NCBI RefSeq assembly: GCF_022385335.1 | Contig: NZ_CP092431.1 | Span: forward strand, 4,526,001 to 4,590,000 | Origin: Streptomyces deccanensis | GTDB taxonomy: Bacteria > Actinomycetota > Actinomycetes > Streptomycetales > Streptomycetaceae | Reading direction: 5' to 3' | DNA: 64,000 bases | Shown here: in pieces, positions 36,130 through 44,429 of the stretch | Layout of the letters: every line of letters begins with the position of its first letter | How positions within the stretch are numbered: the first letter of the stretch is position 1 | The notes under the pieces: generated by a model | Told to the model about the DNA's origin: nothing | What the model saw: only the letters and a program-made list of their open reading frames with translations | Databases searched by the model: none | Program-made: the position numbers and the translations under genes

Positions 36130-37458
36130 ATGGCGCGGGGCGGTGGGCTGGGGCGCGAGTTCCGGTGGTTGTGGGCGGCGTACGCGGTCAGCGCGTTCGG
36201 GACCCGGCTGTCGTTCGACGCGCTCCCCCTGATCGCGGTGCTGGTCCTGCACGTCGGCCCCACGGAGGTCTCCGCGCTGGCGGCGACCGGCCTGGCGGTG
36301 GGCGCGGCCGTGGCCGTACCGCTCGGCCCCTGGGTGGAGTTCCGCCGCAAGCGCCCGGTGATGATCACCATGGACCTGGTCCGCTGCGCGGCCCTGCTGA
36401 CCGTCCCGGTGGCCTACGCCCTGGACCTGCTCAGCTTCCCGCAACTGCTCCTGGTCTCCACGGTCGTCGCCGTGGCCGACATCACCTTCACCGCGGCGAG
36501 CGGTGCCTTTGTGAAGTCCCTGGTCCCGGCGGAGCACCTGGTGACCGCCAACGGCCGCTTCGAGGCCACGACCTGGACCACGACCATGCTCGGCCCGCCC
36601 CTCGGCGGCGCCGCGATGGGCCTCTTCGGCCCGGTCGTCACCGTAGTGATCGACGCCGGCAGCTACCTCCTCTCGGCAGCGGGCATCCGGGCGATCGGCG
36701 GCAAGGAACCACGCCCGACCCGACCGGCCGTACCAACCCAACTAACCAAACCAACCCAACCGACCCCACCCGAGGACCCGCCCGCGCCGCGCACCCCCCG
36801 GCTCCGCGTCGGCGACCTCCCCGACGGCTGGCGGTACATCCTCCGCGACCCGGCCCTGCGCCCCCTGTTCCTCAACAGCGTGCTGGTCAACGCCCTGATC
36901 ATGGCGCCGGCGCCGCTGCTGGTCATCCTCATGGTGGGTCAACTCGGCTTCGCGCCCTGGCAGTACGGCCTCGCCTTCGCCGTCCCGTGCCTCGGCGGCC
37001 TGATCGGTTCCCGCCTCTCCCGCCGTCTGGTCGCCCGCCACGGCCAGGACAGGGTCCTCCGGGTCGCCGGAACCCTGCGGGCGTGCTGGCCGCTCGGGCT
37101 GGCGTTCATCGGCGCGGGCCCGGCCGGTCTCGTCCTCGTCATGGTGGTCGAGTTCGGCCTGATCACCTGCATCGGCGTGTTCAACCCCGTGCTGGCCACC
37201 GTGCGCCTCACCCGGACCCCGGCGGATCGCGTCGCCCGCACGCTCACCGCCTGGTCCGTCACCGGCAAGCTCACCGTCGCCGCCATGACGGCCCTCTGGG
37301 GCCTCCTCGCCGCCGTCACCACCCCCCGCACCGCGATCGCCACGGCGGGCCTCCTCCTCCTGGCGACCCCCCTGCTCCTCCCGCGCCACCGCTCCGCACC
37401 GCGCGGGACCACCACCCCGAACGACCACCAGAACCCGGAGCCACTCGCGAAGAACTGA
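36130..37458 (+). CDS. MFS transporter
   Basis: A 442-residue major facilitator protein with about eleven to twelve hydrophobic segments and a central polar loop with tandem TQxTKPTQPTPP residues (~205-230). Motif-A-like PWVEFRRKRPVMITMD follows TM2, and SRRLVARHGQDRVLR follows TM8. It resembles actinomycete drug-efflux MFS proteins; substrate unknown. ATG 36130 chosen (GGGGCGG just upstream); TTG 36082 would add 16 residues. Convergent with the FG-GAP gene. Confidence 0.87.
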   Translation: MARGGGLGREFRWLWAAYAVSAFGTRLSFDALPLIAVLVLHVGPTEVSALAATGLAVGAAVAVPLGPWVEFRRKRPVMITMDLVRCAALLTVPVAYALDLLSFPQLLLVSTVVAVADITFTAASGAFVKSLVPAEHLVTANGRFEATTWTTTMLGPPLGGAAMGLFGPVVTVVIDAGSYLLSAAGIRAIGGKEPRPTRPAVPTQLTKPTQPTPPEDPPAPRTPRLRVGDLPDGWRYILRDPALRPLFLNSVLVNALIMAPAPLLVILMVGQLGFAPWQYGLAFAVPCLGGLIGSRLSRRLVARHGQDRVLRVAGTLRACWPLGLAFIGAGPAGLVLVMVVEFGLITCIGVFNPVLATVRLTRTPADRVARTLTAWSVTGKLTVAAMTALWGLLAAVTTPRTAIATAGLLLLATPLLLPRHRSAPRGTTTPNDHQNPEPLAKN

Positions 37459-37506
37459 CACCGACACACCGTCGCAAGCAGCAGCCGGGGGGGGGGGAGG
37501 CCGGGC

Positions 37507-38853
37507 CTACTGGAGCATGCCCCAGATGAGTTCGGAGTCGGCGTCCGTCACACCGGTCGTGGTGACGCCGGACGACGTGCCGGGGAAGCGCAGCGAGCCG
37601 TCGATGGCGCCGACGTAGAGGTCGGCCTTGCCGTCGCGGTCGGTGTCGCGGAGGCGGACCGGGTCGCCGAAGCAGTCGTTCCATGCGACGTCGCCGGGGA
37701 CGCCGGCGGTGTTGCGGGCGAGCCACTTCGAGTTGGTGCCGGTGATCCCGCTCGCGCTGCCGCGCAGGACGTGGACGCCGCCCTCGGTCGTCTCCTGGCT
37801 GATCTTCTCTCCGAAGACGCCGATCGCGAGGTCCTTGTAGCCGTCGCCGTCGATGTCGGCGGCCGAGACGGAGGAGCCGAACGCGTCGTCGGACTCCGGG
37901 GTGCCGGCGACGCCGGTGGTGGCCTGCGTGATACGGGCGGTGGTGGCGGGGCCGGTGGAGGAGCCGTACCAGATGGACACCCGGCCCTGGTAGTTGTTGT
38001 ACATCTGGCTGCCCGCCGCGAGGTCCCCGTAGCCGTCCTTGTTGAAGTCGGCGATCACCGCCTCGCTGGGGTCGCCGTAGTCCGTGACGAGGCGCAGGGT
38101 CTTGCCCCCGCTGAGCGTGGAGCCGCCCTTGACGAACCACGCGTCCGTGCCGAAGGCGTCGGGCCCGTCGGTGATTCCGATGATCACCAGATCGGTCTTG
38201 GAGTCCCCGTTCATGCTGCCCGAGACCAGGGACGTGGGCGCGAATTTCGTCGTCTTGTCGTGGCTGGTGACCGAGCCCGCCGCACCGGTGCGCGTGATGC
38301 CGCGGTAGACGTAGACCTTGCTCCCGCTGATCGCGGCCAGGTCCTTCTTGCCGTCCCCGTTGAAGTCCCCGGCGGCGAGGTCGCGGCCGAAGCGGGCGTT
38401 CGACACCTTGGCGCCGGCGTTGGGGATCGCGGTGCCACCCGAGAGGCCGGTCGCGCTTCCCCACAGGATGACGACGCCGCCCTCGTCCTTGCGTCCGTCG
38501 ACATCCTCGCGCGACACCGACACGGCGAGGTCCCCGTATCCGTCGGCGTTGAAGTCGGCGGGCACCCTGACGTCGCCGAACTGGTCCTCCGTCTCGTCGG
38601 CGCCGGGGACACCGGGGCTGTCCTGGGTGATCAACTGGGTCTGGGTGCCCGGTCCGGAGGCGGTACCGAAGGTGATCCGGACGCCTCCGCCCTTGCTGTA
38701 CTGCTCGTAGGTGTAGCCGGCGTAGTCGCGGTAGCCGTCGCCGTTGAAGTCGTCCGCGTACTTGGCCGCCGCCGCGCCGGCGGAGGGTGCCGTGACGACG
38801 GGGGCGAGGGACGCCACGAGGAGTGCCGCGCAGGCTGCGGGGCGAATACGCAT
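37507..38853 (-). CDS. Secreted FG-GAP/VCBS repeat protein
   Basis: A 448-residue exported protein. The signal peptide is PAACAALLVASLAPVVTAPS, cleaved near AGA-AAA. The mature part is an integrin-alpha-like seven-bladed propeller with Ca-binding FG-GAP loops, each reading D-x-(N/D)-x-D-G: DDFNGDGYRD, ADFNADGYGDLAV, GDFNGDGKKDLAA, ADFNKDGYGDLAA, ADIDGDGYKDLAI, DTDRDGKADLYV. The propeller is probably extracellular and adhesive or polysaccharide-binding; no enzyme domain is attached. Its leader holds an unusual set of nested repeats (38880-38947). Confidence 0.9.
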   Translation of the reverse strand: MRIRPAACAALLVASLAPVVTAPSAGAAAAKYADDFNGDGYRDYAGYTYEQYSKGGGVRITFGTASGPGTQTQLITQDSPGVPGADETEDQFGDVRVPADFNADGYGDLAVSVSREDVDGRKDEGGVVILWGSATGLSGGTAIPNAGAKVSNARFGRDLAAGDFNGDGKKDLAAISGSKVYVYRGITRTGAAGSVTSHDKTTKFAPTSLVSGSMNGDSKTDLVIIGITDGPDAFGTDAWFVKGGSTLSGGKTLRLVTDYGDPSEAVIADFNKDGYGDLAAGSQMYNNYQGRVSIWYGSSTGPATTARITQATTGVAGTPESDDAFGSSVSAADIDGDGYKDLAIGVFGEKISQETTEGGVHVLRGSASGITGTNSKWLARNTAGVPGDVAWNDCFGDPVRLRDTDRDGKADLYVGAIDGSLRFPGTSSGVTTTGVTDADSELIWGMLQ

Positions 38854-38879
38854 GAAGTGTCTCCAGATGATTCTGTGCG

Positions 38880-38947
38880 ACCGCTCCTGTGCCGATCGAT
38901 TTCTCAGGGACCACAGATATCTCAGGGACCACAGGCACAGGAGCGGT
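38880..38947. promoter_or_regulatory. Nested repeats upstream of the FG-GAP gene
   Basis: A perfect 14-bp inverted repeat (ACCGCTCCTGTGCC at 38880-38893; GGCACAGGAGCGGT at 38934-38947) encloses two perfect 15-bp direct repeats TCTCAGGGACCACAG (38902-38916 and 38920-38934). It starts 27 nt before the FG-GAP ATG. It could be a leader hairpin or a multi-site operator. Confidence 0.7.
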
Positions 38948-39064
38948 TGATGATCAGGAGACAGTCGGACGGGGGAAAAGGTTGCAGGCGGACAGCTACG
39001 CGGGTCAGGGATCGCGACCGGCCTACCGCCCCGCCGCCGTCACCACGGACGTACGGTGCGACGG

Positions 39065-39997
39065 TCAGAACATCGTGTTGTCGTTCGCCGACGTCTCCGG
39101 CACGTTCTGGAGTACGTCCCAGTGTTCGACGATCTTTCCGTTCCGCACCCGGAACAGGTCGATGACGGCCTGGCCACGTTCGCCCGGGGCGTTGACGTAG
39201 TGGCTGTGGACGGCGACGAGGTCGCCCTCGGCGACGACGCGCTTGCGGGTGACGGTGAGGGAGGGGAACTGCTGGAAGTAGCCGCCCAGACCGGCCCTGG
39301 CCCCGGCCACGCCGTCGGGGATGTTCGGGTTGTGCTGGTGGTACTCGGGGCCCCAGTACCGGTCGAGCGCCGAGAGGTCCTTGCGCACCAGCAGCCGGTC
39401 GAACGCCTTGGTCACCAGCTTCTCGTTGTACGAGGTCAGCCAGGCAGGCCCGGGCACCTCGGTGCGCGGCCTGCTGACGGTGGAGAACATGTCGTTGCCG
39501 TTGGCGGAGGACTCCGGCACCTCCTGCCCCACGTCCCAGTGCTCCGCGATCCGCCCGCCCTGGAACCGGAAGATGTCGAAGACGGCGGAGCCCCGGGTGC
39601 CGGGCGTGAGCACGACGTTGGAGTGCACGAGGACGAGGTCGCCCTGGGAGATGACCCGCTTGATGTCGTACACGGCGTCCGGGAACTGCCCGCTCACCGC
39701 CGTCGCGAGCCCCTTCAGCGTCTCCGCCCCGTCCGGTGCGAGCGGATTGTGCTGGATGTAGTCCGGCCGCACGTACCGGTCCACGACCGCTGTGTCGCCG
39801 TCCTCGAACACTCCCTTCAGCACCCGTACGGTCACGGCCTTCTGGTAGCCGAGCCGCGCGGCGTCCCCGTGCGGGGCCCGCTCGGTGACGGCGGTGGGCG
39901 GCGCCGCGACGGCCGGTACGACGGCGACGGTGGAGGTGAGCGCGGCGGCCGCGAGGACGGCGACGAGCGCGCGGCGGGCAGGCGTGGTGGGGGTCAC
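39065..39997 (-). CDS. Exported protein with two tandem SnoaL/NTF2-like domains
   Basis: A 310-residue protein: a signal peptide (RRALVAVLAAAALTSTVAVV, ending AVAAP) and then two copies of a SnoaL-like alpha+beta-barrel domain. Matching blocks in both halves are RYVRPDYIQHNPLAPDG / RYWGPEYHQHNPNIPDG, GDLVLVHSN / GDLVAVHSH, and GGRIAEHWDVGQEVPESSAN / NGKIVEHWDVLQNVPETSAN. This is an intragenic duplication. SnoaL-like proteins with these H-N-P motifs have no agreed reaction. GTG 39997 has GGGAGC upstream; a palindrome at 40043-40056 lies in front. Confidence 0.87.
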   Translation of the reverse strand: MTPTTPARRALVAVLAAAALTSTVAVVPAVAAPPTAVTERAPHGDAARLGYQKAVTVRVLKGVFEDGDTAVVDRYVRPDYIQHNPLAPDGAETLKGLATAVSGQFPDAVYDIKRVISQGDLVLVHSNVVLTPGTRGSAVFDIFRFQGGRIAEHWDVGQEVPESSANGNDMFSTVSRPRTEVPGPAWLTSYNEKLVTKAFDRLLVRKDLSALDRYWGPEYHQHNPNIPDGVAGARAGLGGYFQQFPSLTVTRKRVVAEGDLVAVHSHYVNAPGERGQAVIDLFRVRNGKIVEHWDVLQNVPETSANDNTMF

Positions 39998-40042
39998 GAT
40001 GCTCCCATCGGAGGGCCAACTCGAAAGGCGACTGGAGAGGCG

Positions 40043-40056
40043 CTTGAAAGTTCAAG
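40043..40056. promoter_or_regulatory. Palindrome CTTGAA-AG-TTCAAG before the SnoaL-domain gene
   Basis: A perfect 6-2-6 inverted repeat 46 bp before the GTG at 39997 and about 100 bp before the divergent aldo/keto reductase. Candidate operator for the SnoaL gene; a second short palindrome, CTAAC-N5-GTTAG, follows at 40080-40094. Confidence 0.5.
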
Positions 40057-40113
40057 ATGATGCTTACGGAAGGAAAGCACTAACCCCCAGTTAGCGTCAA
40101 GATCCGCCCCCGC

Positions 40114-40144
40114 TTGCCTAGAGCGCACTCCACCGATTTGGCTA
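40114..40144 (+). promoter_or_regulatory. MerR-type promoter of the aldo/keto reductase
   Basis: TTGCCT (40114-40119) and TGGCTA (40139-40144) are 19 bp apart, the long spacing of MerR-activated promoters. The spacer holds the dyad CTAGAGCGCACTCCA (40118-40132), like GAGTGCACTC-type sites of MerR regulators. Transcription would start at or beside ATG 40152. Confidence 0.45.
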
Positions 40145-40151
40145 GGCAGTC

Positions 40152-41144
40152 ATGAAGTACACACAGCTCGGACGCACAGGCCTCAAGGTCAGCCGACTGG
40201 TCCTCGGCACGATGAACTTCGGTCCGCAGACGGACGAAGCGGACAGCCACGCGATCATGGACGCGGCGCTGGACGCGGGCATCAACTTCTTCGACACCGC
40301 GAACGTGTACGGCTGGGGCGAGAACAAGGGCCGTACCGAGGAGATCATCGGCAACTGGTTCGCGAAGGGCGGCGACCGCCGCGACAAGGTCGTCCTCGCG
40401 ACCAAGGTGTACGGGAACATGGCGGACTCCGAGAACGCCTGGCCCAACCACGACAAGCTCTCCGCGCTGAACATCCGGCGCGCCGTGGACGCCAGCCTCA
40501 AGCGGCTGCGAACCGACCACATCGACCTCTACCAGTTCCACCACGTCGACCGGGCCACCCCCTTCGAGGAGATCTGGCAGGCCGTCGACGTACTCGTCCA
40601 GCAGGGCAAGATCCTCTACGCCGGCTCGTCCAACTTCCCCGGCTACAAGATCGCCCAGGCCAACGAGATCGCCGCCCGCCGCGGCGGCACCATCGGCCTG
40701 GTCAGCGAGCAGTGCCTCTACAACCTCTACGAACGCCGCGCCGAGATGGAGGTCATCCCGGCCGCGCAGGAGTACGGCCTCGGCGTCATCCCGTGGTCAC
40801 CGCTGCACGGCGGCGCGCTCGGCGGCGTGCTGAAGAAGGAGGTCAAGGGCGGTCGGCGCAGCGCGGGGCGCGCCGCGGGCGCCATGTCCGGCGACGACGT
40901 ACGGGCGAAGATCCAGGCGTACGAGGACCTGCTCGAGAAGCACGGTCTGGAGCCCGGCGAGGCCGCCCTGGCCTGGCTGCTCACCCGGCCCGGCGTGACC
41001 GGCCCGATCGTCGGCCCGCGCACCGCCGAGCAGCTCGAATCGGCGCTGCGCGCGGTGGAACTGGAGCTGAGCGAGGAGGTCCTGACGTCTCTGGAGGAGA
41101 TCTTCCCGGGTCCGGGACCGTCCCCGGAGGCCTTCGCCTGGTAG
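40152..41144 (+). CDS. Aldo/keto reductase
   Basis: A 330-residue NADPH-dependent oxidoreductase of the AKR superfamily (YajO/Tas-like branch). N-terminal MKYTQLGRTGLKVSRLVLGT is typical. The catalytic tetrad is visible: Asp in NFFDTANVYG with Tyr, Lys in VVLATKVYG, and His in YQFHHVDRATP. The coenzyme-binding region is TRPGVTGPIVGPRTAEQLES. The physiological substrate is unknown. ATG 40152 follows a MerR-type promoter. Transcription ends at the long hairpin 41167-41245. Confidence 0.93.
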   Translation: MKYTQLGRTGLKVSRLVLGTMNFGPQTDEADSHAIMDAALDAGINFFDTANVYGWGENKGRTEEIIGNWFAKGGDRRDKVVLATKVYGNMADSENAWPNHDKLSALNIRRAVDASLKRLRTDHIDLYQFHHVDRATPFEEIWQAVDVLVQQGKILYAGSSNFPGYKIAQANEIAARRGGTIGLVSEQCLYNLYERRAEMEVIPAAQEYGLGVIPWSPLHGGALGGVLKKEVKGGRRSAGRAAGAMSGDDVRAKIQAYEDLLEKHGLEPGEAALAWLLTRPGVTGPIVGPRTAEQLESALRAVELELSEEVLTSLEEIFPGPGPSPEAFAW

Positions 41145-41166
41145 TGGGCGGCGCCACTCGCCGTGC

Positions 41167-41245
41167 GTGAGGGGGCGGGGAACCCGCGAGGAGCACCACC
41201 CGGCCGTGGCCGACCACGGCTCGCGGTTCCCCGGCCCCGCCTCAC
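41167..41245. terminator. Long bidirectional hairpin after the aldo/keto reductase
   Basis: GTGAGGGGGCGGGGAACCCG (41167 onward, to CGAG) pairs with CTCGCGGTTCCCC...GCCTCAC ending at 41245. Inside, GCCGTGG-N4-CCACGGC makes a second stem. It separates the reductase from the convergent 29-residue gene. Confidence 0.75.
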
Positions 41246-41252
41246 CGGGCGG

Positions 41253-41342
41253 TCACCTGCCGAGCGCCGCCGCGACAGCCACCACCGCGAACATCAGCAC
41301 GAGCACACCGGCCATGATCCGGTTACGGGTCTTCGGGTCCAC
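41253..41342 (-). CDS. 29-residue single-TM small protein
   Basis: The frame reads (V)DPKTRNRIMAGVLVLMFAV then VAVAAALGR and stops. A short basic head is followed by one hydrophobic helix, the usual form of a small membrane peptide. GTG 41342 lies just downstream of the ThpR gene on the same strand (gap 29 nt). It resembles small conserved Streptomyces membrane proteins; no function known. Confidence 0.6.
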   Translation of the reverse strand: MDPKTRNRIMAGVLVLMFAVVAVAAALGR

Positions 41343-41371
41343 ACCCCGAGCCTAACCGGCGGCCGGAACGA

Positions 41372-41944
41372 TCATCGGGCCGCCCCGAGCTCCCACCGCG
41401 CCACCGCCTCGTACCGAGGCTGCTCGCCCGCCACGCCGGACGTCGGCAGGTGGCTGCGCACCAGTGCCAGGTCGGACACCGTCCACGGACGGCCGGCGAA
41501 GGTGTCGAGCACGGCGACGTGCGGCCGTACGTCGAGGTCCTCCCGGCTGCGGGCCACCGTCAGATGGGGCGTGTAGCGGCGGTGCTCCCCCATCGGCACC
41601 CCGGCCTTCCGCGCCGCCGCCTCCGCCCGGTCGGCCAGCATCCGCAGCGCGACGACGTCCCCCTCGGCCCCCGCCCACAACGCCCGCCCGCGCCCGAACC
41701 GCCCACCGCCGCGCACCGCCAGCCGGAACGGTTCGCTGCGTCCCGCGGCCCGCTCCAGCCGCCGCGACAGCTCCGGTACGACGTCCTCCTCGACCTCTCC
41801 GTAGAAGGCGAGCGTGAAGTGCCAGCCGGGCGGAGTGGTCCACCGCAACCGGTCCGCACCGGGCAACCTCTTCAACTCCCCGACCACCACGCCGAGTTCA
41901 TCGACGACATCAGCTGGCGGAAGCACGGCGGCGAACAGTCTCAT
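41372..41944 (-). CDS. thpR: RNA 2',3'-cyclic phosphodiesterase (2H family)
   Basis: A 190-residue 2H phosphoesterase that opens 2',3'-cyclic phosphates on RNA ends. The two catalytic HxTx motifs are HFTLAF (residues ~42-47) and HLTVAR (~126-131), with the usual spacing of about 85. N-terminal MRLFAAVLPPADVVDELG is characteristic. ATG 41944 is preceded by GGAAGG. Independent of the upstream MFS gene; the 166-nt gap between holds nothing I recognise. Confidence 0.93.
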   Translation of the reverse strand: MRLFAAVLPPADVVDELGVVVGELKRLPGADRLRWTTPPGWHFTLAFYGEVEEDVVPELSRRLERAAGRSEPFRLAVRGGGRFGRGRALWAGAEGDVVALRMLADRAEAAARKAGVPMGEHRRYTPHLTVARSREDLDVRPHVAVLDTFAGRPWTVSDLALVRSHLPTSGVAGEQPRYEAVARWELGAAR

Positions 41945-42110
41945 GCCGCCACCTTCCCAGGCCGACGATCATCCGGCGACCACCGCGCCCCGTGAGGGGC
42001 CGGGGAGCGGCGCGACCGGCCACGACGCCGCCGCGGCCGCCCGACGGCACCGCGTGGCACCCCCGTCGGCGTCACGTCCGCCACGTCGGCCCCGAGCGGA
42101 GCGCAACCGC

Positions 42111-43631
42111 TCAGGCCGTCGGTACCGACGTCGGTTCGTCCGCCCGCTCCCGGGACAGGACCCGCACCCGTGGGTACCCGTGGTTCCACCCCACCGACAG
42201 GCGGAGCCCGCCGGCCCTGACGAGGACCAGGCCCACGACGACTGCGGCGACCGTGGCGACGACGCCGCCGGCGACGAAGCCCAGCCGCGCGCCGTACGCG
42301 TCGGTGACCCAGCCGGCGATCGGCGCGCCCAGCGGCGTACCGCCCAGGAAGACCATCATGTAGAGGGCCATGACCCGGCCGCGCATCGCGGGGTCGGTGT
42401 TCATCTGGATGGCCGTGTTGGCGGTGACGTTCACCGTCAGGCCGAACATCCCTATCGGCACCATCAGCAGGGCGAAGAGCCAGTACGCGGGGGCCAGCGC
42501 CGCCACGATCTCCAGCAGGCCGAAGGCGAGCGCGCCGCCGATCAGGACGTGCAGCCGGGCGGTGCCCCGGCGCGCCGCGAGCAGGGCGCCGGCGACCGAG
42601 CCGACGGCCATGAGGGTGTTGAAGAGGCTGTACGAGCCGGCGTCCGCGTGGAACACGTCGTCCGCGTAGGCCGAGAGCCAGACGGGGAAGTTGAAGCCGA
42701 AGGTGCCGATGAAGCCGACGAGGACGATGGGCCACAGCAGCTCGGGGCGCCCGGCCACGTAGCGCAGGCCCTCCCGGAGCTGGCCCTTGGCGCGGGGGGC
42801 GCGGCGGACGGGGTGCAGCTCGCGGGTCCGCATCAGCAGCAGGCCGGTGATGGGGGCGACGAAGGAGAGGCCGTTGTAGAGGAAGGCCCAGCCCGTGCCG
42901 ACGGTGGTGATCAGCACACCGGCGACGGCGGGGCCGACGAGACGGGCCGACTGGAAGTTCGCCGAGTTGAGGCTGACCGCGTTCTGCAGCTGGTCCGGCC
43001 CGACCATCTCGGACACGAACGACTGCCGGGCCGGGTTGTCGACGACCGTGGCCATCCCCACGGCGAAGGCGGCCACGTACACGTGCCACACCTGGACCTG
43101 GCCGGAGAGGGTGAGCGCGGCGAGGGCCAGCCCCGTCACGGCCATCGAGGTCTGCGTCACGAACAGCAGCCGCCGCTTGGGGAAACGGTCGACCAGCACA
43201 CCGCCGTACAAGCCGAACAGCAGCATCGGCAGGAACTGGAGCGCCATCGTCACACCGACGGCCGTCGACGACCCGGTCAGGCTCAGCACCAGCCAGTCCT
43301 GGGCGATCCGCTGCATCCATGTGCCGATGTTCGACACGACCTGCCCGACGAAGAACAGCCGGTAGTTCCGGACCCGCAACGACCGGAACATCGAGACCCG
43401 CGAGGCCTCGGACGCGACCGCCGGGGAACCACCGGGCCGGGGGTCGGTGTCGACCTTCTTCGGCACGGCCGCGCCCTGGTCCAGGCAGCCGGCGGCATCC
43501 GGCGGGGCGGTCTTCCCCTCGTTCGCGCGGCCGGTGGTATCCGGCGGGGCTTCCCGGGCGGCGGGGACGGTCGGGGGCTCGTGGGTGGGCGGGGGTGCGG
43601 GGACGGAAGGTGTTCCGGGGCCCGTACTCAA
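42111..43631 (-). CDS. MFS transporter (EntS-like), MarR-linked
   Basis: A 506-residue major facilitator protein with 12 predicted helices and an unusual N-terminal ~95-residue Pro/Ala-rich cytosolic arm. Landmarks are MFRSLRVRNYRLFFVGQVVS, NIGTWMQRIAQDWLVL, motif A GGVLVDRFPKRRLLF, and NPARQSFVSEMV. This subgroup exports siderophores or drugs; substrate unknown. TTG 43631 has GGAGG 9 nt upstream and is preferred over an upstream ATG-less extension. It lies 195 nt downstream of the MarR gene on the same strand, so it is probably the target of that repressor. Confidence 0.9.
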   Translation of the reverse strand: MSTGPGTPSVPAPPPTHEPPTVPAAREAPPDTTGRANEGKTAPPDAAGCLDQGAAVPKKVDTDPRPGGSPAVASEASRVSMFRSLRVRNYRLFFVGQVVSNIGTWMQRIAQDWLVLSLTGSSTAVGVTMALQFLPMLLFGLYGGVLVDRFPKRRLLFVTQTSMAVTGLALAALTLSGQVQVWHVYVAAFAVGMATVVDNPARQSFVSEMVGPDQLQNAVSLNSANFQSARLVGPAVAGVLITTVGTGWAFLYNGLSFVAPITGLLLMRTRELHPVRRAPRAKGQLREGLRYVAGRPELLWPIVLVGFIGTFGFNFPVWLSAYADDVFHADAGSYSLFNTLMAVGSVAGALLAARRGTARLHVLIGGALAFGLLEIVAALAPAYWLFALLMVPIGMFGLTVNVTANTAIQMNTDPAMRGRVMALYMMVFLGGTPLGAPIAGWVTDAYGARLGFVAGGVVATVAAVVVGLVLVRAGGLRLSVGWNHGYPRVRVLSRERADEPTSVPTA

Positions 43632-43826
43632 AGGGGTTCGCCTCCTTGCGCGAAACGCGTGTACGTCGTGGGGTTGCGTGAGCCTCACCGCTCCTGTTCT
43701 GTCTGCTGGTTTTCGTGGCGACCCATGCCCGCCCCCTGACGGCGCACAGGCTGTACGCCGGGGCGCACCGGCGGCCGACCCGGCGTGCCATCCGACGGCG
43801 GCACCACCCGGCGGCCGGGTCCGGGA

Positions 43827-44264
43827 TCAGAGGTGCGCGAGCTTCTCCAGCACCGGCGCGGCGGCCCGCAGCGCGGCCCACTCCTCCTCGTCGAGGCCCT
43901 CGACCAGCGACGCGAGGAACGCGTTGCGCTTGCGCCGGCTCTCCTCCAACATCGCCTCGGCCCGCTCGGTCTGGGTGACCACCTTCTGCCGCCGGTCCTC
44001 CGGATGCGGCTCCAGCTTCACCAGGCCCTTGCTCTCCAGCAGGGCGACGATCCGGGTCATCGACGGCGGCTGCACATGCTCCTTGCGGGCCAGCTCACCG
44101 GGGGTGGCCGTGCCGCAGCGGGCGAGCGTGCCGAGCACCGACATCTCGGTCGGGCTCAGCGACTCGTCGACCCGCTGGTGCTTGAGTCGACGGGACAGGC
44201 GCATCACGGCGGAACGGAGGGCGTTCACAGCGGCCTCGTCGTCGCCATGGTTCAGGTCAGGCAT
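43827..44264 (-). CDS. MarR-family transcriptional regulator
   Basis: A 145-residue winged-helix repressor: VNALRSAVMRLSRRLKHQRV, SPTEMSVLGTLARCGTATPG, the recognition helix ELARKEHVQPPSMTRIVALL, and the wing KLEPHPEDRRQKVVTQT. Precedes the MFS exporter on the same strand and probably controls it together with itself through the dyad at 44268-44297, which starts 4 nt before its ATG. Confidence 0.93.
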   Translation of the reverse strand: MPDLNHGDDEAAVNALRSAVMRLSRRLKHQRVDESLSPTEMSVLGTLARCGTATPGELARKEHVQPPSMTRIVALLESKGLVKLEPHPEDRRQKVVTQTERAEAMLEESRRKRNAFLASLVEGLDEEEWAALRAAAPVLEKLAHL

Positions 44265-44267
44265 GTT

Positions 44268-44297
44268 CTTTAGCCTAACTCATTACTCTGCCTAAAG
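44268..44297. promoter_or_regulatory. Candidate MarR operator
   Basis: CTTTAG (44268-44273) and CTAAAG (44292-44297) are inverted around 18 bp, and the left side contains the tight dyad TTAG-C-CTAA. It begins 4 bp from the marR start codon, so a bound repressor would block transcription of marR and the exporter. Confidence 0.6.
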
Positions 44298-44360
44298 ACC
44301 ACTGAAACTCCACAGCCGTGCCCGTGAGCCCCGCCACTCATGCCGATCCACACCCCCTCA

Positions 44361-44376
44361 TCACTCATATGAGTGA
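44361..44376. promoter_or_regulatory. 16-bp perfect palindrome upstream of the RHH gene
   Basis: TCACTCATATGAGTGA is a perfect dyad, 54 bp before ATG 44430. Ribbon-helix-helix proteins bind such short dyads, so autoregulation is likely. It is also AT-rich enough to overlap a -10 element. Confidence 0.6.
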
Positions 44377-44429
44377 CTAGTACGCAGAACATGACACGAC
44401 GGACCGGAGCACACCTGACCCTCGTACAC

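Noticed and set aside
41945..42110. Gene between ThpR and the MFS exporter
   Set aside because: 166 nt without a start/ribosome site pair or a recognisable frame.
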